64,000 nt of DNA. Source: Panagrolaimus kolymaensis. Lineage: Eukaryota > Nematoda > Chromadorea > Rhabditida > Panagrolaimidae. The stretch covers positions 1,240,001-1,304,000 of the forward strand of contig JAJQJQ010000006.1 of assembly GCA_028622995.1 (NCBI GenBank). The letters run 5' to 3'. How positions within the stretch are numbered: the first letter of the stretch is position 1; every line of letters begins with the position of its first letter. Positions 36,301 to 48,398 of the stretch are shown piece by piece. Position numbers and translations under genes: made by a program. The notes beneath the pieces were generated by a model. That model was not told the DNA's origin and searched no databases. It saw only the letters and a list, made by a program, of their open reading frames with translations.

Positions 36301-36661
36301 GATGATACAAGTAAATATAATATACGCCTCCTGATTTTGGAAATTATTTGATGTTGGTGAAGATGATTGCAATTAAATGGGAATGATGCCGTCAAGGCTA
36401 ATTACGAAACATAGAAAAAAAAGAAAATATGTTTCTTAAAAAGATGTGAAAAATAATAACAGGAAAGACATTGTGTAAGTAAAACTTATTACTTTTCCAT
36501 GCAAAAATGAAAAAGCACCAAATAACAAAAAATCAGGGAAAAGAATCCAACAACAACGAACAAACAGAAGAACAAAAATAAAGACAAGTAAAATGGAAGT
36601 AAATCATTTATTAACAAAAAACGAAATTAATAGAATTCAAACGTAATGATTACTACATAAT
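33311..36661. other. Intergenic region
   Basis: About 3.3 kb of AT-rich DNA between two minus-strand genes, including the promoter side of nlp-42. Open frames (e.g. 35183-35491) lack coding character. CAGTT is sporadic (33199, 33807). Confidence 0.55.
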
Positions 36662-39600
36662 TTAATTTTGAACATCAGAAGATTCTTTACCAAACCATTT
36701 TAACGGAATAGATGTGACGACCTATAAAAAGAAAAGATTAAAAGTATTGTATAAAATCAAAAAAACTAACTTGTCCCCATACAAGAGTTCCAAGACCAAG
36801 GCAAACACATACAAGCCATTGATACCATTCTAAACCACCGACATGTACTGAAAACCATTGACGACCAAATTGGACAATTAGAACTTGAAGAACCATTGTT
36901 GCAATCCAAATGGAATAAAAAAGATGATTTGAAAAAAGACCCTAAAACGAAGAAATAAACAACAAAATATGGTGAAGAACAAACTCACTTTAAAAATGTT
37001 TCGTTCTCCATGGATTTTTCTTGCATTCAATTCATTGAAGAGCGCCATCATCACAAACGAGTTGAAGACAATAGTAAAATGTTGAGAAGGAAGAGAACCC
37101 AAAGGAAGCCAACGACCAGAAGGAATACCAAAGATTCTTTCACCATAGAAGATAAGAGTAAAAAGGACGACGAGTTGATAGAAGGCATGCCCAATAATGT
37201 TTTTAGTCATAATAGGAGAAATTAAGGGACTTGTACGACCATATGGTTTTCTTTTGAGTAATTCTTCTGTAGGTAGTTCAGTTGCAAGAGCAAGAGAAGC
37301 CAAAGTATCCATAATCAAGTTGACCCATAACATTTGAACAGCCTTCAATGGAGTATCTTGAATAGCACATGCACCAACAAATGCGACGACGACAGCTACG
37401 ACATTCACGGTGAGTTGAAATTGGAGGAACTTTGCAATTGAATCATAGACATTTCTTCCCCACATAACAGCTTTGACAATGGAAGTGAAATTATCATCAG
37501 TTAAGATGATATCAGAAGCTTCTTTAGCGACATCTGTACCAGCAATACCCATAGCAAAACCAACATCAGCTTTTTTGAGAGCAGGACCATCATTTGTACC
37601 ATCACCAGTAACAGCAACAACTTCACGTTCATCAGAAATTTGACTATCAATGATGCCTTTGACCAAATTGTATTTGTCAGTTGGTTGAGCACGAGCAAGA
37701 ACACGAAGTTTGGGCCAAATATCATCAAGTTTGGTTTGATTGATTTCACCATTTTCATTACGAATACGTTCATTGAATTCTTTGCCTTCTAATGCTAGAA
37801 AATCTTCTCCAGGTTTCAAAATTCCACAAGAAGTTGCGATAGCTCGAGCAGTGTTGATATTATCTCCGGTAACCATACGAACAGTAATACCAGCTTCTTG
37901 ACATTTTCGAATAGCATCAGGAACTTCAGGTCGAACAGGATCTTGAATTCCAACGATAATAAGGCAAGTAAGATTATTGAAAACAGAAGTTTCATCCTCC
38001 CAATCAACTTTATCATTATAAATGGCCTAAAAATCAAATAATGAATCGAAAGCTAAAAATAATGAAAAAATTCTAAATACTCACATCATTTTCACGTGAA
38101 ATCTTTTGAACGTAATCCTTGTATGCGATGCATATAGTTCGTAAACCACGAGAAGCCATAGGTTCAATAACATCTTTAATCATTTGTTTTCTATCAACGG
38201 TACCAAAAGTCAAAACACTATTATCAGGTCCAATGATCCATTTACAACGAGCAAGCATGATTTCAGAAGCACCTTTGGTATAAACACGATAACCTCCACG
38301 CTCTTTGTTTTGAATCACTGTTGCCATGGATTTCCGAACAGAGTTGAAGGTGAAAACTTTATGGAAGGAAGTTTCAGGATGTTCATCACGCACAGATTGA
38401 TAGCTTTGACCCATAGAAAGCACAAAACCAAGAAGAGCACATTCAGTTTTATTTCCAAGTTGAATCATTTGTTCTCCTTCTTTTGTAGGTGGCAAGGTTT
38501 GTGAAGCATAGCTACCATTAATGCTAATAGCTTCAATAAGAAGTTTGGCATAAGCAAGATCCAAATTTTCAAAAAGAAGAGCTTCTTCAGTAGTATAATG
38601 TTGACCAGCAACATACGATTCAACCACGGTCATCCGATTTGTTGTAAGAGTTCCAGTTTTGTCAGAGCAAATGGTTGTGGCATTTCCCATCGTTTCGCAG
38701 GCATCAAGGTGTCGAACAAGGTTGTTATCCTTCATCATCTAAAAAACAAGAGAGTGTAAAAAAAAGTAAGAATGAAAATTACCTTTTTAACTGAATACGC
38801 CAAAGAAATTGTTACAGCCAATGGTAAGCCTTCTGGAACAGCAACGACCAAAACTGTAACACCAATGATCAAAAAGCTGATGAAATATCGGAAATCAGAT
38901 AAAGCAAAATCTTGGCCTTCCATCAGATAATGGGTGATTGAAAACCGAGTACAAAGAAGTACTACGGTTAAAATAGCAACAAGAGAACCAGCATAACCAA
39001 TTTCGATAGCAAGCTTAGTGAGCTTTGATTGCAGAACAGAACGTTCGTTTGTCTTCTTTTTCTTATCAGGTTTATTATCATCAGAAATGGCTTCATCAAT
39101 GCCTTTTGAGTTTTTCTCTTCTGAAAAAAAGGATAATAAGTATTAGTACACAAAAAATAATAAAACAAGATAACACGTGATACATAAAAACCAATATTAT
39201 TGATTTTTAACTTACTCTTACTACGAAGTAAAGCTTGACTTGGACCATCTTCAGCATGCGCTACATTGAATTCATGAGGACCTGAAAATGAAACATGAAA
39301 TTTTTTTGAAACAATACAGTTGACATTTAAGTTATCAATCATTCAAAAACAATATATGTACCTGATTTCTTGTCTTTAGCATTATCTTTTCCTCCTAAAA
39401 CAATAAAAGTGTAAGTTATTTTAGAAATGCTTTTTAAAAACTAACCTTTTTTCTTTTCATCCTTTTGATCGTGATCTGAGGCCGCTGCACCCAAAAGAGA
39501 CATGATAATACCAGTTTGAGAATGAATTCCAACAGCAGTAACGAGCATTCGACCACTTCCTTCCATAACATGAGTACCAGAGAGAAGCATAGGATCGGAT

Positions 39601-40371
39601 TCAACGGATTTCTTGATAAGATCGGATTCACCAGTGAGAGAAGATTCATCAATCTTGAGATCGTTTGATTGGATGAGGATGCCATCAGTAGGAAGCAGGT
39701 CACCATATTTTACTTGAGCGATATCTCCAACAACCAATTCATTTACAGGAATTTGAATTTGTGAGCCATCTCGAATAACCGCAAATTTCTGCTCGGTTTG
39801 TATCTTTGATTGGAGACCTAAAAACTTTTTATAAGTACCAATCTCACATTAAAAAGTACTAACCTCGGAATTGGCGTTCTTTTGTATAATTATTCAAAGA
39901 TGTAACAAGAACAACAACCAAAACAGAAATCAAGATAGCTGCGCCTTCAATCCATCCGCTTTGTTTCTCTGACTCATCAGCACCTAAAGACAGAATGAAA
40001 ATATAAAACATATAAGGAATACACATACCTTTGTCTTCGTCGTGAGGTGGAGTATAAAATGAAAGACCAAGAGAAATAACAGCACTAACAAGTAAAACCA
40101 TGAGAGTCAGGTCTTTCAATGCATCCCATACTAAAGCAAAGAATGACTTCATCGGTGGAGGAGGGATTACATTTACTCCAAAAGCATCTCTTCGTTTGCT
40201 CAATTCGTTTTCGTTGTTGAGGATACCATTAGATGAATTCGTTTTCAGCTTTGAACATAGGCCTTCAATTCCACCATAGTGCTTATCAATAGCTTCTTTT
40301 CCTTCATTCTTTCGTTGAGTCATAAGTTCTTTCAGGTCATTGATCGATAGTTCATAGTCGGCTTCATTCAT
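36662..40371 (-). CDS. mca: Plasma-membrane Ca2+-transporting ATPase (PMCA)
   Basis: Exons 40029-40371, 39864-39983, 39446-39817, 39362-39394, 39216-39281, 38783-39120, 38085-38738, 36989-38026, 36771-36941, 36662-36721; 1064 aa. Marks of a P2B ATPase in order: M1-M2 after [20 protein letters not shown]; actuator TGESD; M4 [18 protein letters not shown]; phosphorylation loop [10 protein letters not shown]; nucleotide-binding [27 protein letters not shown] hinge; six C-terminal membrane segments. It exports cytosolic Ca2+. A Lys-rich linker between M2 and M3 is encoded by three tiny exons that look suited to alternative splicing. Only about 18 residues follow M10 ([15 protein letters not shown]), so the calmodulin-binding tail is missing in this model. 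The ATG lies 15 nt after a TTTTTTTAG acceptor. Confidence 0.93.
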
Positions 40372-41518
40372 CTTACGAGAGGAAAGCTAAAAAAAAATGA
40401 TGTAAAAAGTGTGAAACCATAAAAGAAACGTGTATAAATTACCTTGAAAGACATGAAAGGAAATTGTGATCACCTTCAGTCGAAAATATGTCGTCGTCCA
40501 AGTATTGAAGATTTCGTTCTGAAAGAGACGAAGTTTATTTACGTTTGTTTGATAACAATAAAATAAAGGAGCGACAACAACACGAAAGAAATTCAGAAAT
40601 ATGAATGAACGTAAAAAAAATGATGGCATCAACAAACAATTGTATGCAAAACTATGAATGAAACATGGAAGAAGAAGAAAAAATAAAGAGCGCGCAAAAA
40701 TGACAGTTTTTTGATGAGAAAAAAGATTCGTGTTGGGAAGGGAATGGCACTCAATGCATCACATACTATATCTCTTTGTTCTTTTTTGTTTCATACTTAT
40801 TCTCGACAACTTGTAATTTATGCTCATTATTTAATTTTTTGATTTTCAATAACTTGTATCTGAATGATAAAAATATTTATGAGCATTTTAATGTGTGTTT
40901 CTGTGTAATAATAAAGCTTTAAATTATTCTAATGTGTGAAATTTCTTCTTTAACAAAAAAGCAATTGGAAGGTATCAAAGAAAGTAACATACATATGCAC
41001 TTATTAGTTATTATGAAATCAGTCCGAAGTGATCGAAAAAATGCTTCTGTATTAAGCAATAATAAAACCGCGTGGTTGTTTAGTGTCAGCTCATCCAAGT
41101 CAATTTTAGCATATGCTTCCTTTCGTTCCTATAGTAATAATAGCTTTAGTTGCTTCAGATTATGTTTTTATGACCGTTTATAACTAAGACATTTAGAAAT
41201 GGGGAAGCGACGCAATTTTATCAAAAAATGTTCCAAAGATTACTGAATTCCAATAGTGAAAAACACTAACATTGGCTTCAAACCATTTAACCCTTTACAA
41301 TGATAAGCTTCTAAACAAACAACAACGGATACATTTGACGTTTTATCATAAACGAAAAACTCCACCAAAATAGAGAAATTATAGTAAAAGTAAACTCTAA
41401 CATATTTAACAAAGCTATATGTAAGAAACACATATTTTGAAAACTGCTTGCACACATAAGAAAAAGATAAAAGACGTTTATTTATTTAATTTTAGACAGT
41501 TATAAAACAAAAAAAAAA
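40372..41518. other. Intergenic region
   Basis: 5' flank of the Ca2+ ATPase gene, then DNA that includes a dispersed repeat shared with 48.2 kb. An open frame at 40932-41183 has weak coding character and is not called. Confidence 0.5.
41209..41328. repeat. Dispersed repeat, copy 1
   Basis: About 115 bp that align by eye with 48204-48317; both contain CGCAA(T/C)TT, TTCCAAA, AACACTAAC-like sequence and ACCCTTTACAATGATAAGCTT followed by CAAACAAACAAC. Each copy sits at the 3' end of a minus-strand gene or pseudogene. Confidence 0.6.
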
Positions 41519-42600
41519 TCAAGGTAGTTTTTTTAAATTTCGAACATCACTGTTTTTGACTATTTCTCTTCGAACATGATTGAGTTGTTTAATAGACCAA
41601 TTCATAGGAAAAAAAGTGACAATCTAAAAAATAAAAAAGTGAAGAGATTAAAAGCAAAAATTAAAACTAACCTGTCCCCAAATAAGAGTACCAAGTCCGA
41701 GACCAATACAAGCATACCATTGATGTAAATCCAAACGTGAAGTTGAAAACCAATGTCCACCATAATGAACAATCAAAACTTGAACAATCATAGTAGCAAC
41801 TCAAATGGAACAAAAAATATGGTTTGAAAAAAGACCCTAAAACGAAGAAATAAACAACAAAATATGGTGAAGAACAAACTCACTTTAAAAATGTTCCGTT
41901 CGCCATGGATTTTTCTTGCATTCAATTCGTTGAAGAGTGTCATCATAACAAAAGCATTAAAGACAATAGTAAAATGTTGAGAAGGAAGAGAACACAAAGG
42001 AAGCCAACGACCAGAAGAAATGCCAAAGATTCTTTCACCATAGAAGATAAGAGTGAAGAGAACGGCATACGACCACTTCCTTCCATAACATGAGTACCAG
42101 AAAGAAGCATGGGATCGGATTCAACGGATTTCTTGATGAGATCGGATTCACCAGTGAGAGAAGATTCATCGATTGTAAGATCATTTGATTGGATTAGGAT
42201 ACCATTTGCAGGAAGCGAGTCACCATATTTTACTTGAGCGATATCTCCAACAACCAATTCATTTACAGGAATTTGAATTTGTGAGCCATCTCGAATAACC
42301 GCAAATTTCTGCTCAGTTTGTATCTTTGATTGGAGACCTAAAATAATTGTTGTTTAAGTCATCCGGATTATAGTAAAAACTAACCTCGGAATTGACGTTC
42401 TTTTGTGTAATCATTCAAAGAGGTAACAAGAACTACAACGACGACAGAAGCTAAAATTGCCATTCCTTCAATCCATCCAGCTTCATCCACTGATTCATCC
42501 ATGACTAAAAAAGAAGTTTTTACAGAATCCTAATAGAAAATAAATAAACATACGTCCATTTTTAGGCGGCTTATCAAAATTTAGGAAACCGGTGTTTTTG
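41519..42600 (-). pseudogene. Internally deleted copy of a Ca2+ ATPase gene
   Basis: Minus-strand remnants in gene order: a piece of the first exon (up to about 42600), exon 42505 leftward ([19 protein letters not shown]), the actuator exon ([11 protein letters not shown]), then at about 42065 an abrupt join from GSGRM to the M7-M8 coding region out of frame. The next exon (41672-41836) has TGA at 41801-41803 where the intact gene has TGG, and a last exon ends at 41519. The nucleotide-binding and phosphorylation loops are gone. Parts, including an intron, are nearly identical to the functional gene 2-5 kb away, while other parts differ (for example the C-terminus), so the parent may be a second paralog that exchanged sequence with the first. 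Confidence 0.88.
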
Positions 42601-42713
42601 ATTCTTCTTCAAGGATGGCACGGAAAACATGGCCATGAAGCCAAAATGGCATAAAATAAAAAGTTTATAAAATTTAGTTAAAGAAAAAATAAATTCTTTA
42701 ATTAAATTCCAAT

Positions 42714-43095
42714 CCAATTATGACCTTCAACCAAAAATTATTAACACATCCATCAACCATAGAGGCAAGACATAAAGTGAATCTCGTTTTGAATTAGGGC
42801 TTGAATTGGAGATATGAATTTTTTGTTTTAAATATTCATTATTAAATATATTAAAATTATTGCAAACGCGATTTTTAATCGCAAACCAATTATGAGCTTC
42901 AACCAAAAATTATTAACACAAGCATTAAGCATTGATGTAAGAAGACATAAAGTGAATCTCGTTTTGAATTAGGGCTTGAATTGGAGATATGAATTTTTTG
43001 TTTTAAATATTCATTATTAAATATATTAAAATTATTCCCAACGGGATTTTGAATCGCATACCAATTATGACCTTCAACCAAAAATTATTAACACT
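42714..43095. repeat. Tandem repeat, about 172-175 bp period
   Basis: CCAATTATGA(C/G)CTTCAACCAAAAATTATTAACAC recurs at 42714, 42886 and 43061. The intervening unit, with GAATCTCGTTTTGAATTAGG and AATATTCATTATTAAATATA, is nearly identical in both full copies: two full units and a partial third. Confidence 0.85.
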
Positions 43096-43549
43096 AGGCA
43101 AGAAGCGGCCCTCCGGGCCGCTATCCCTATTTGTTTGTTCACTATAAAAATTAATAATTCAATAAAATTTAAGTAATTTTTTTATTTACATCATGGCATG
43201 AAATCCCCATCCTTTTCATTCGTGGATCTAAGATCCTCATCCCATACACTCAAGTTCCTCCCACCGATAGCTAATGTCTTTACTCGAGCGATACAAAATA
43301 CCAATAAAGTCTCCACTTCTTTTGATAATACTTATTTAAGGAATGAAGAATTCGCCTTTAAATTTCCCAGCACAAACTGCTTCCTTCCGATGTTTCCTTA
43401 CATTCCTGCAATAAAATCCACCTTCTAATGTACCCAAAATAATTTAAAGCCCCTCATTGACAACATCCATTCACTTATTTTTCATAAAAAAAAGCTTAAT
43501 TTTCAATTATCACGCCGCCAGCCTTCGGCTGGTCGTGAAATTTGATAAC

Positions 43550-43756
43550 TTAAAGGACCCTGGTCATTTGACCTTTTTTTCAAACTCGCGTTTGATTATT
43601 CCCTCATGCCGCAATATTGCAAAGCCCGTAAAGTACCATAATGTACAGTAATTTTACGGTCAAATTACTGTACTTTACGGACTCTGCAATATTGCGGCAT
43701 GAGGGAATAATCAAACGCGAGTTTGAAAAAAAGATCAAATGACCAGGGTCCTTTAA
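43550..43756. mobile_element. AGGACC-type TTAA foldback MITE (199 bp)
   Basis: The element at 43554-43752 is flanked by TTAA. It begins AGGACCCTGGTCATTTGA and ends in the inverse, with long arms through CAAACTCGCGTTTGATTATTCC. It shares ends with the element in the SSRP1 intron, but has a different, longer inner stem. Confidence 0.85.
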
Positions 43757-44615
43757 AATCAACCGCCACTCACCAATATTTCATTGCATTTTACTTTTTA
43801 CGATAAATGTCCTAAAATCTGCTCAAGTAATTTCCTATAGAATATGTATGCATTAACCCTGAAATGTTTCCTTACATTCTCTAAATTTACATTATTTGGG
43901 TATATTTTGGATCCTTTGGTTCCTATAGCTTTTTTATATTCTTTAGTATCTTTGATAAATAAAAATCAACCACCAATCTTCATCACTTCATTTTTATGCA
44001 ATGAAAAATCAAACTTCATTGCCTTCACATTCATTCATTTTTATGTTAATTTTTTTATTTTTATGAACTTTCCCATGAAACATTTCCAAGTGCGTAAATA
44101 ACAATCAAAATTACTAGGAAGGAAACGTTTGTTTATTATTTCACTTTGAAATATATCTTATCGAAATGTTTTTTGATTAATTTTTTCTTATAAAAAAAAT
44201 TCTGAAAACCTAAAAGTGTGTTAGCTGGCATAAATAAGTAGGTTCACATAAAGCATTAATTAGTATTTCTTTATTTTAAAATAAGTAAGAAAAAAGAGAT
44301 TTCTGATTTTTTTCTTTGCTTATCACCAGTGTTATGACTGTACACTCCGGAGTCCAAATCCAAATGTTTGCTCAATCATTTTTTTGAACAGCATTTTATC
44401 TCATTGCTAGTAGTAGATACATATCTTTTTATTAGATTGCATTGGAACCTAATAGCTTTCGGCATGCTATAAAGGCTTTCTATTGCTTGATGATGAAGTT
44501 TTTATAATGATCTGATGGGCTTTTTTTTTGAGAGTGTGAGCAAATTTAATGATTTTCAAATGAGCTGTTGATGCCTTGATAGCTAAAATAATGTGGGACG
44601 ATTGATTTTTGGTAG

Positions 44616-47600
44616 ATGATTCATTTTTCGATGATGAATTTTTGTGAGCATTTAGGATTGGGTTTAAAAGGCGATGATTTGCCTCTAGCTTGGGATCTAA
44701 AACATGTGATCATGGGAATATATACAAAGAAAAATCTACAGTATATTTATATCCTTAAACCTACAGCCGCTTACTGGAATATTAGCCTAAAAATGGATAC
44801 TGTATTCATCTCCCCTAACAACACTGCTTATCACCCTTTCTTATGCGAAAGTACGTGTGTAAAAATATTTATCAATTAATTTAAAAGTTTTTTAATGCTG
44901 TTTTTTTCATTATTTTTAAAGTTAATAATTTAAGCAACTCTTTTGCTTTTACGGTTGAGTAACTTCCTCGAAAAATACAAAAGTTTTTCAAGCTAAAGTT
45001 GATAGGTAAAATGTGATATTTAATAATATGTTTGAAAATAAACGAATAACACGAAGCTAACCATCAAGTTTCTAATTTGATAAAAGGAAATAATAAACCA
45101 CTTTTTAATTAGAACTTTATTAACATCTTCTTTTTTAGAATCGTTTGTTTTCATAGATAAAGATAAAAGATGGAGAGCCGTTCAAAATGGTTATATTTTC
45201 TATAAATATCAAAATAATGATAAACTCTTTAGATGTCCTGATAAATCGTAAGTTACTTGTTTTACTTTCTGATAAGTCCTTTCTCTTTATAATATTTATA
45301 CTATCATTTTTTATATTTTATTTGTCGTATCATACTTTTTTTATAACTGTTTTTCTTTTTCAGTTGTCGAGCTCTTTTTGAGACGAAAGATGAAATTGAA
45401 AATGAAAATTTTGTTGATTTGGTCCCATATCATAAAGCAACAAAGCGAATTGGACATGCTGAACGAGATGACAACAAAAAGTATCAAAGTTATGAAGGTA
45501 AATGATTTTTTAAACGCTTTCTGATTAAAACTTATTTTTATCTTTTAGTGAAATATAAACCACGAAAACTTGCCCAAAAGTATTTGATTGAAATATATGA
45601 ACGAATAGAATTCGAAAATCAATGGGATCCTTTTGGTAAGTATTTTACATAGATATGCTAAATAAACTTGACATATTTTTAGCTGAATCAAGTTATTATT
45701 CTTCATTACGTTCAAATGATTCAATATATCTTGGAAAAGGAGCTAATGGAACTAAAACTTTAAAAAACGATAAATACCGATTAAACTTCGATCCTATCTC
45801 TGAAAGACCAAGTGAAAATGAACCTGTAAGTTATTTTTTTCTCTCATAAATAATAACTTTATCGCATTTTCATTTTATAGCAAGACGTGAACATTCTCGA
45901 TGATTATCAAATCCTGAGCTCAACGCCGTCTAACGAATCTGGATCTCTTTTTGAAGAAACATTGGACGTTTCAAGAAGTTTTTTGAAAAAAGGTGGTAAA
46001 GTCGGTGAGTTTTTTTCAAATTCATTTCTGAGTTAAAGTTTACTATTGTATTACATATCGTTAATTTGTGAAACAACTAAATAATATTTCTTTTTTTAGT
46101 GAAACGTGTTTATGATGGTGTTAAAAAATTGTTTCCTAGCAAAAAGCCACGGATTGAAAAGTATGTTTATTTTTATTATTATTTGATTGGATTTCTTAGA
46201 AAATTGTGAAAATAAGAACTTCTTAAAGTTAAACCATTTTCTTGTTAAATTTGATCTTTTTTTATTCAAAAAAACTTTTTTCCATTTTTAGTGCACCAAA
46301 TGGACCTGAAATTATCGAACTTCATCAAACAGCCAATGTCATACAAAATTCAAATGTTATGGATACACAAAATAAATCCCGTCTTGATGTTGAGAAGATT
46401 GATCCAAACTGGAATTTAGATGAAATTAATACAAAATACCCTGAAAGTGTTATAATGTTTAATGCTAAGACGATTTCGATTATCGAACCAGGTAATTCTA
46501 TCATTGAAATGGTAGATGGAAAGTAAGTTTTTTATACTTTATTCTACAATAACTCTCCTCTTATAGGGAAATAACAAGATTTGTCTTCATCTCGAGAATT
46601 GGTCATGGTGGTTCCTGTCTTCTATGGCTTGTTGCTGACTTAAAAGAACAAATTTTCAAGGCTTTTAAAGTATTTAAAAGGGGTCGATATATGAATGCAG
46701 AAGAAGAAATGGTGGGAATTTTCTTTACATAATTTTCCAACTTTAATTTCTCTAATTTTAGCTTTATGATACATTCAAACAACTTAAAAATCATCGACAT
46801 ATTATGAAATATTATGATTATTTACCTATTGAAATAGAAGAAAATTATTCCATTTATGAATTTTTGGGAAAGGATCTTAATATTTTGGTGAAAGAAGCTC
46901 GTCAAACTGGTGCCTCCTCATTAATGTTATCAAAAAACTTGCAAAGCATATTCTTTTGGCTTTACAAACTCTTCACGATGAATGCAAAACGGAAGGAAAA
47001 TCTATGCTTCATGCTGATATCAAACCAAAGAATATTGCAACTTGTATTTCACAAAAGCATTTATATGATCAACTTAAAAATATTGCTGAACCGAATTCTG
47101 ATTTAACACCATTTCGTATGACATGTCGAAAAGAAAGGCCTCTTGAAAAAGAAGAAGAAAAAAGAAAAGATTTGAATGAATGTTACAATGCACTTTCTAA
47201 TTTGAAAGATGAAAAACATATTCCTCTCATCTTTAAAATGATCGATCTTGGAAACGTTATTGTAAATTTTGTTTAAATAATAGTTTGCTCATTTATATTT
47301 AACCTTCTTTTTTAGAAAGAAGGAAAATTTTATGATATTGGAACTCCTGGATATCGGCCACCCGAGCACTTCTTTGGTGCCCATTTGACTTATGCATTTG
47401 ATATCTGGTCGCTTGGTGTTACGGTAAGTTTTTAGAATCTTCTTCAAAATTATAACATTCATGGTTTGTTTTAGCTCATTGAAGCATTTACTGGTAAAAG
47501 TATGATCCACCTAAATCATGGGGTAAGTGAAATTGATCAACTTGTAAGGCTCTTTGATGGACTTCCTCGTCAACCGTATTTGAAAGAAAACAACAATGGC

Positions 47601-47828
47601 GATGATGCAATGAAGAAGAAAATAAGTGATAAAACCGACAAAGTTTCTGATCCGATAAAAGAAAAGATGGAACGTGCATTTAAAAAGAAATTGAGATCTC
47701 ATCAAATGTCAGAAGATGATAGAGAAGAATTTATCGAATTTCTTTCTAATATGCTGCATCTTGATCCAAAACTCCGTTTACCTGCTAAAGAATTACTTCA
47801 AAAACCATGGCTGAAAAACATTTTTTAG
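44616..47828 (+). CDS. FLYWCH-like zinc-finger/protein kinase fusion (frameshift in this sequence)
   Basis: Exons 44616-44850, 45139-45247, 45364-45497, 45549-45635, 45683-45825, 45881-46004, 46100-46160, 46292-46522, 46567-46711, 46762-47261, 47316-47423, 47475-47828; about 743 aa. An N-terminal region holds GYIFYKYQNNDKLFRCPDKSC with later paired His (YHKATKRIGH), resembling a FLYWCH-type zinc finger. A spacer with a basic KRVYDGVKKLFPSKKPR patch follows. The kinase domain has the Gly loop IGHGGSCLLWLV, the lysine in FKAFKVFK, HADIKPKN as catalytic loop, DLG for DFG, GTPGYRPPEHF and DIWSLGV. HADIKP recalls PRP4-type kinases. Exon 46762-47261 is 500 nt and changes frame inside; see findings. 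The first ATG follows an AG and could be downstream of a missing exon. Confidence 0.8.
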
Positions 47829-48398
47829 GAAAAATTAAAAATTTTGTATTTGTTTATTTATTTTTGTATATGTAATAAAAATTTTAAACTCTTAAAATTA
47901 TTGTATTTCATTTTTCTTTTACACAAATAACTTGTTTGTAAAAATGTTCTAAAGCATGATTCAAATTGCCTTGAATGATTCATGGACACTGCTTCATTTC
48001 TTAGATTAAGATGCTCCTCAAAAAAAGTGAGAAAAAGCAAAGGTTAATAACCAAATAATACCACGAAAACACAAACCAGAGAGCTCAATTCCATTACAAG
48101 CAAAAGTACGATCAATGATTTTAACGCATATTTCATTGAACAAATATCAAAGAAATGGAACAACACAAACAGTAGAGACCGTTTAAAAAAAGACTTTGCA
48201 TTGACGCAACTTCACCAAAAAATCTTCCAAAAATTACAGAAACCCAATGCTGAAAACCACTAACACTGACTTCAAACGATAAAACCCTTTACAATGATAA
48301 GCTTTCAAACAAACAACAAAAAAAAGACATATAAACATTTATTCATAAATACAAAAAGAAAAAAGTAAATACAATAATGAATGTGACAAAAAACAATC
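47829..48398. other. Convergent intergenic region
   Basis: Between the kinase gene (+) and the MON2-like gene (-). AATAAAAATTTT lies at about 47874. It contains the second copy of a dispersed repeat; nothing else seen. Confidence 0.6.
48204..48317. repeat. Dispersed repeat, copy 2
   Basis: Aligns by eye with 41209-41328; the most conserved block is ACCCTTTACAATGATAAGCTT. Confidence 0.6.

Larger units (their letters stand above)
42601..44615. other. Repeat-rich intergenic region
   Basis: Holds a tandem repeat (42714-43095), GC-rich hairpins at about 43104-43125 (GCGGCCC TCC GGGCCGC) and 43511-43537 (CCAGC CTTCG GCTGG), and a TTAA foldback element. Open frames at 43198-43428 and 43844-44101 are not supported as genes. 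Confidence 0.6.

Noticed and set aside
43100..43540. GC hairpins as evidence of bacterial DNA
   Set aside because: They are single short stem-loops in AT-rich nematode DNA with no bacterial genes around them.
43198..44101. Open frames of 76 and 85 codons
   Set aside because: No splice context, no homology recognised, and they lie in a repeat-rich block.
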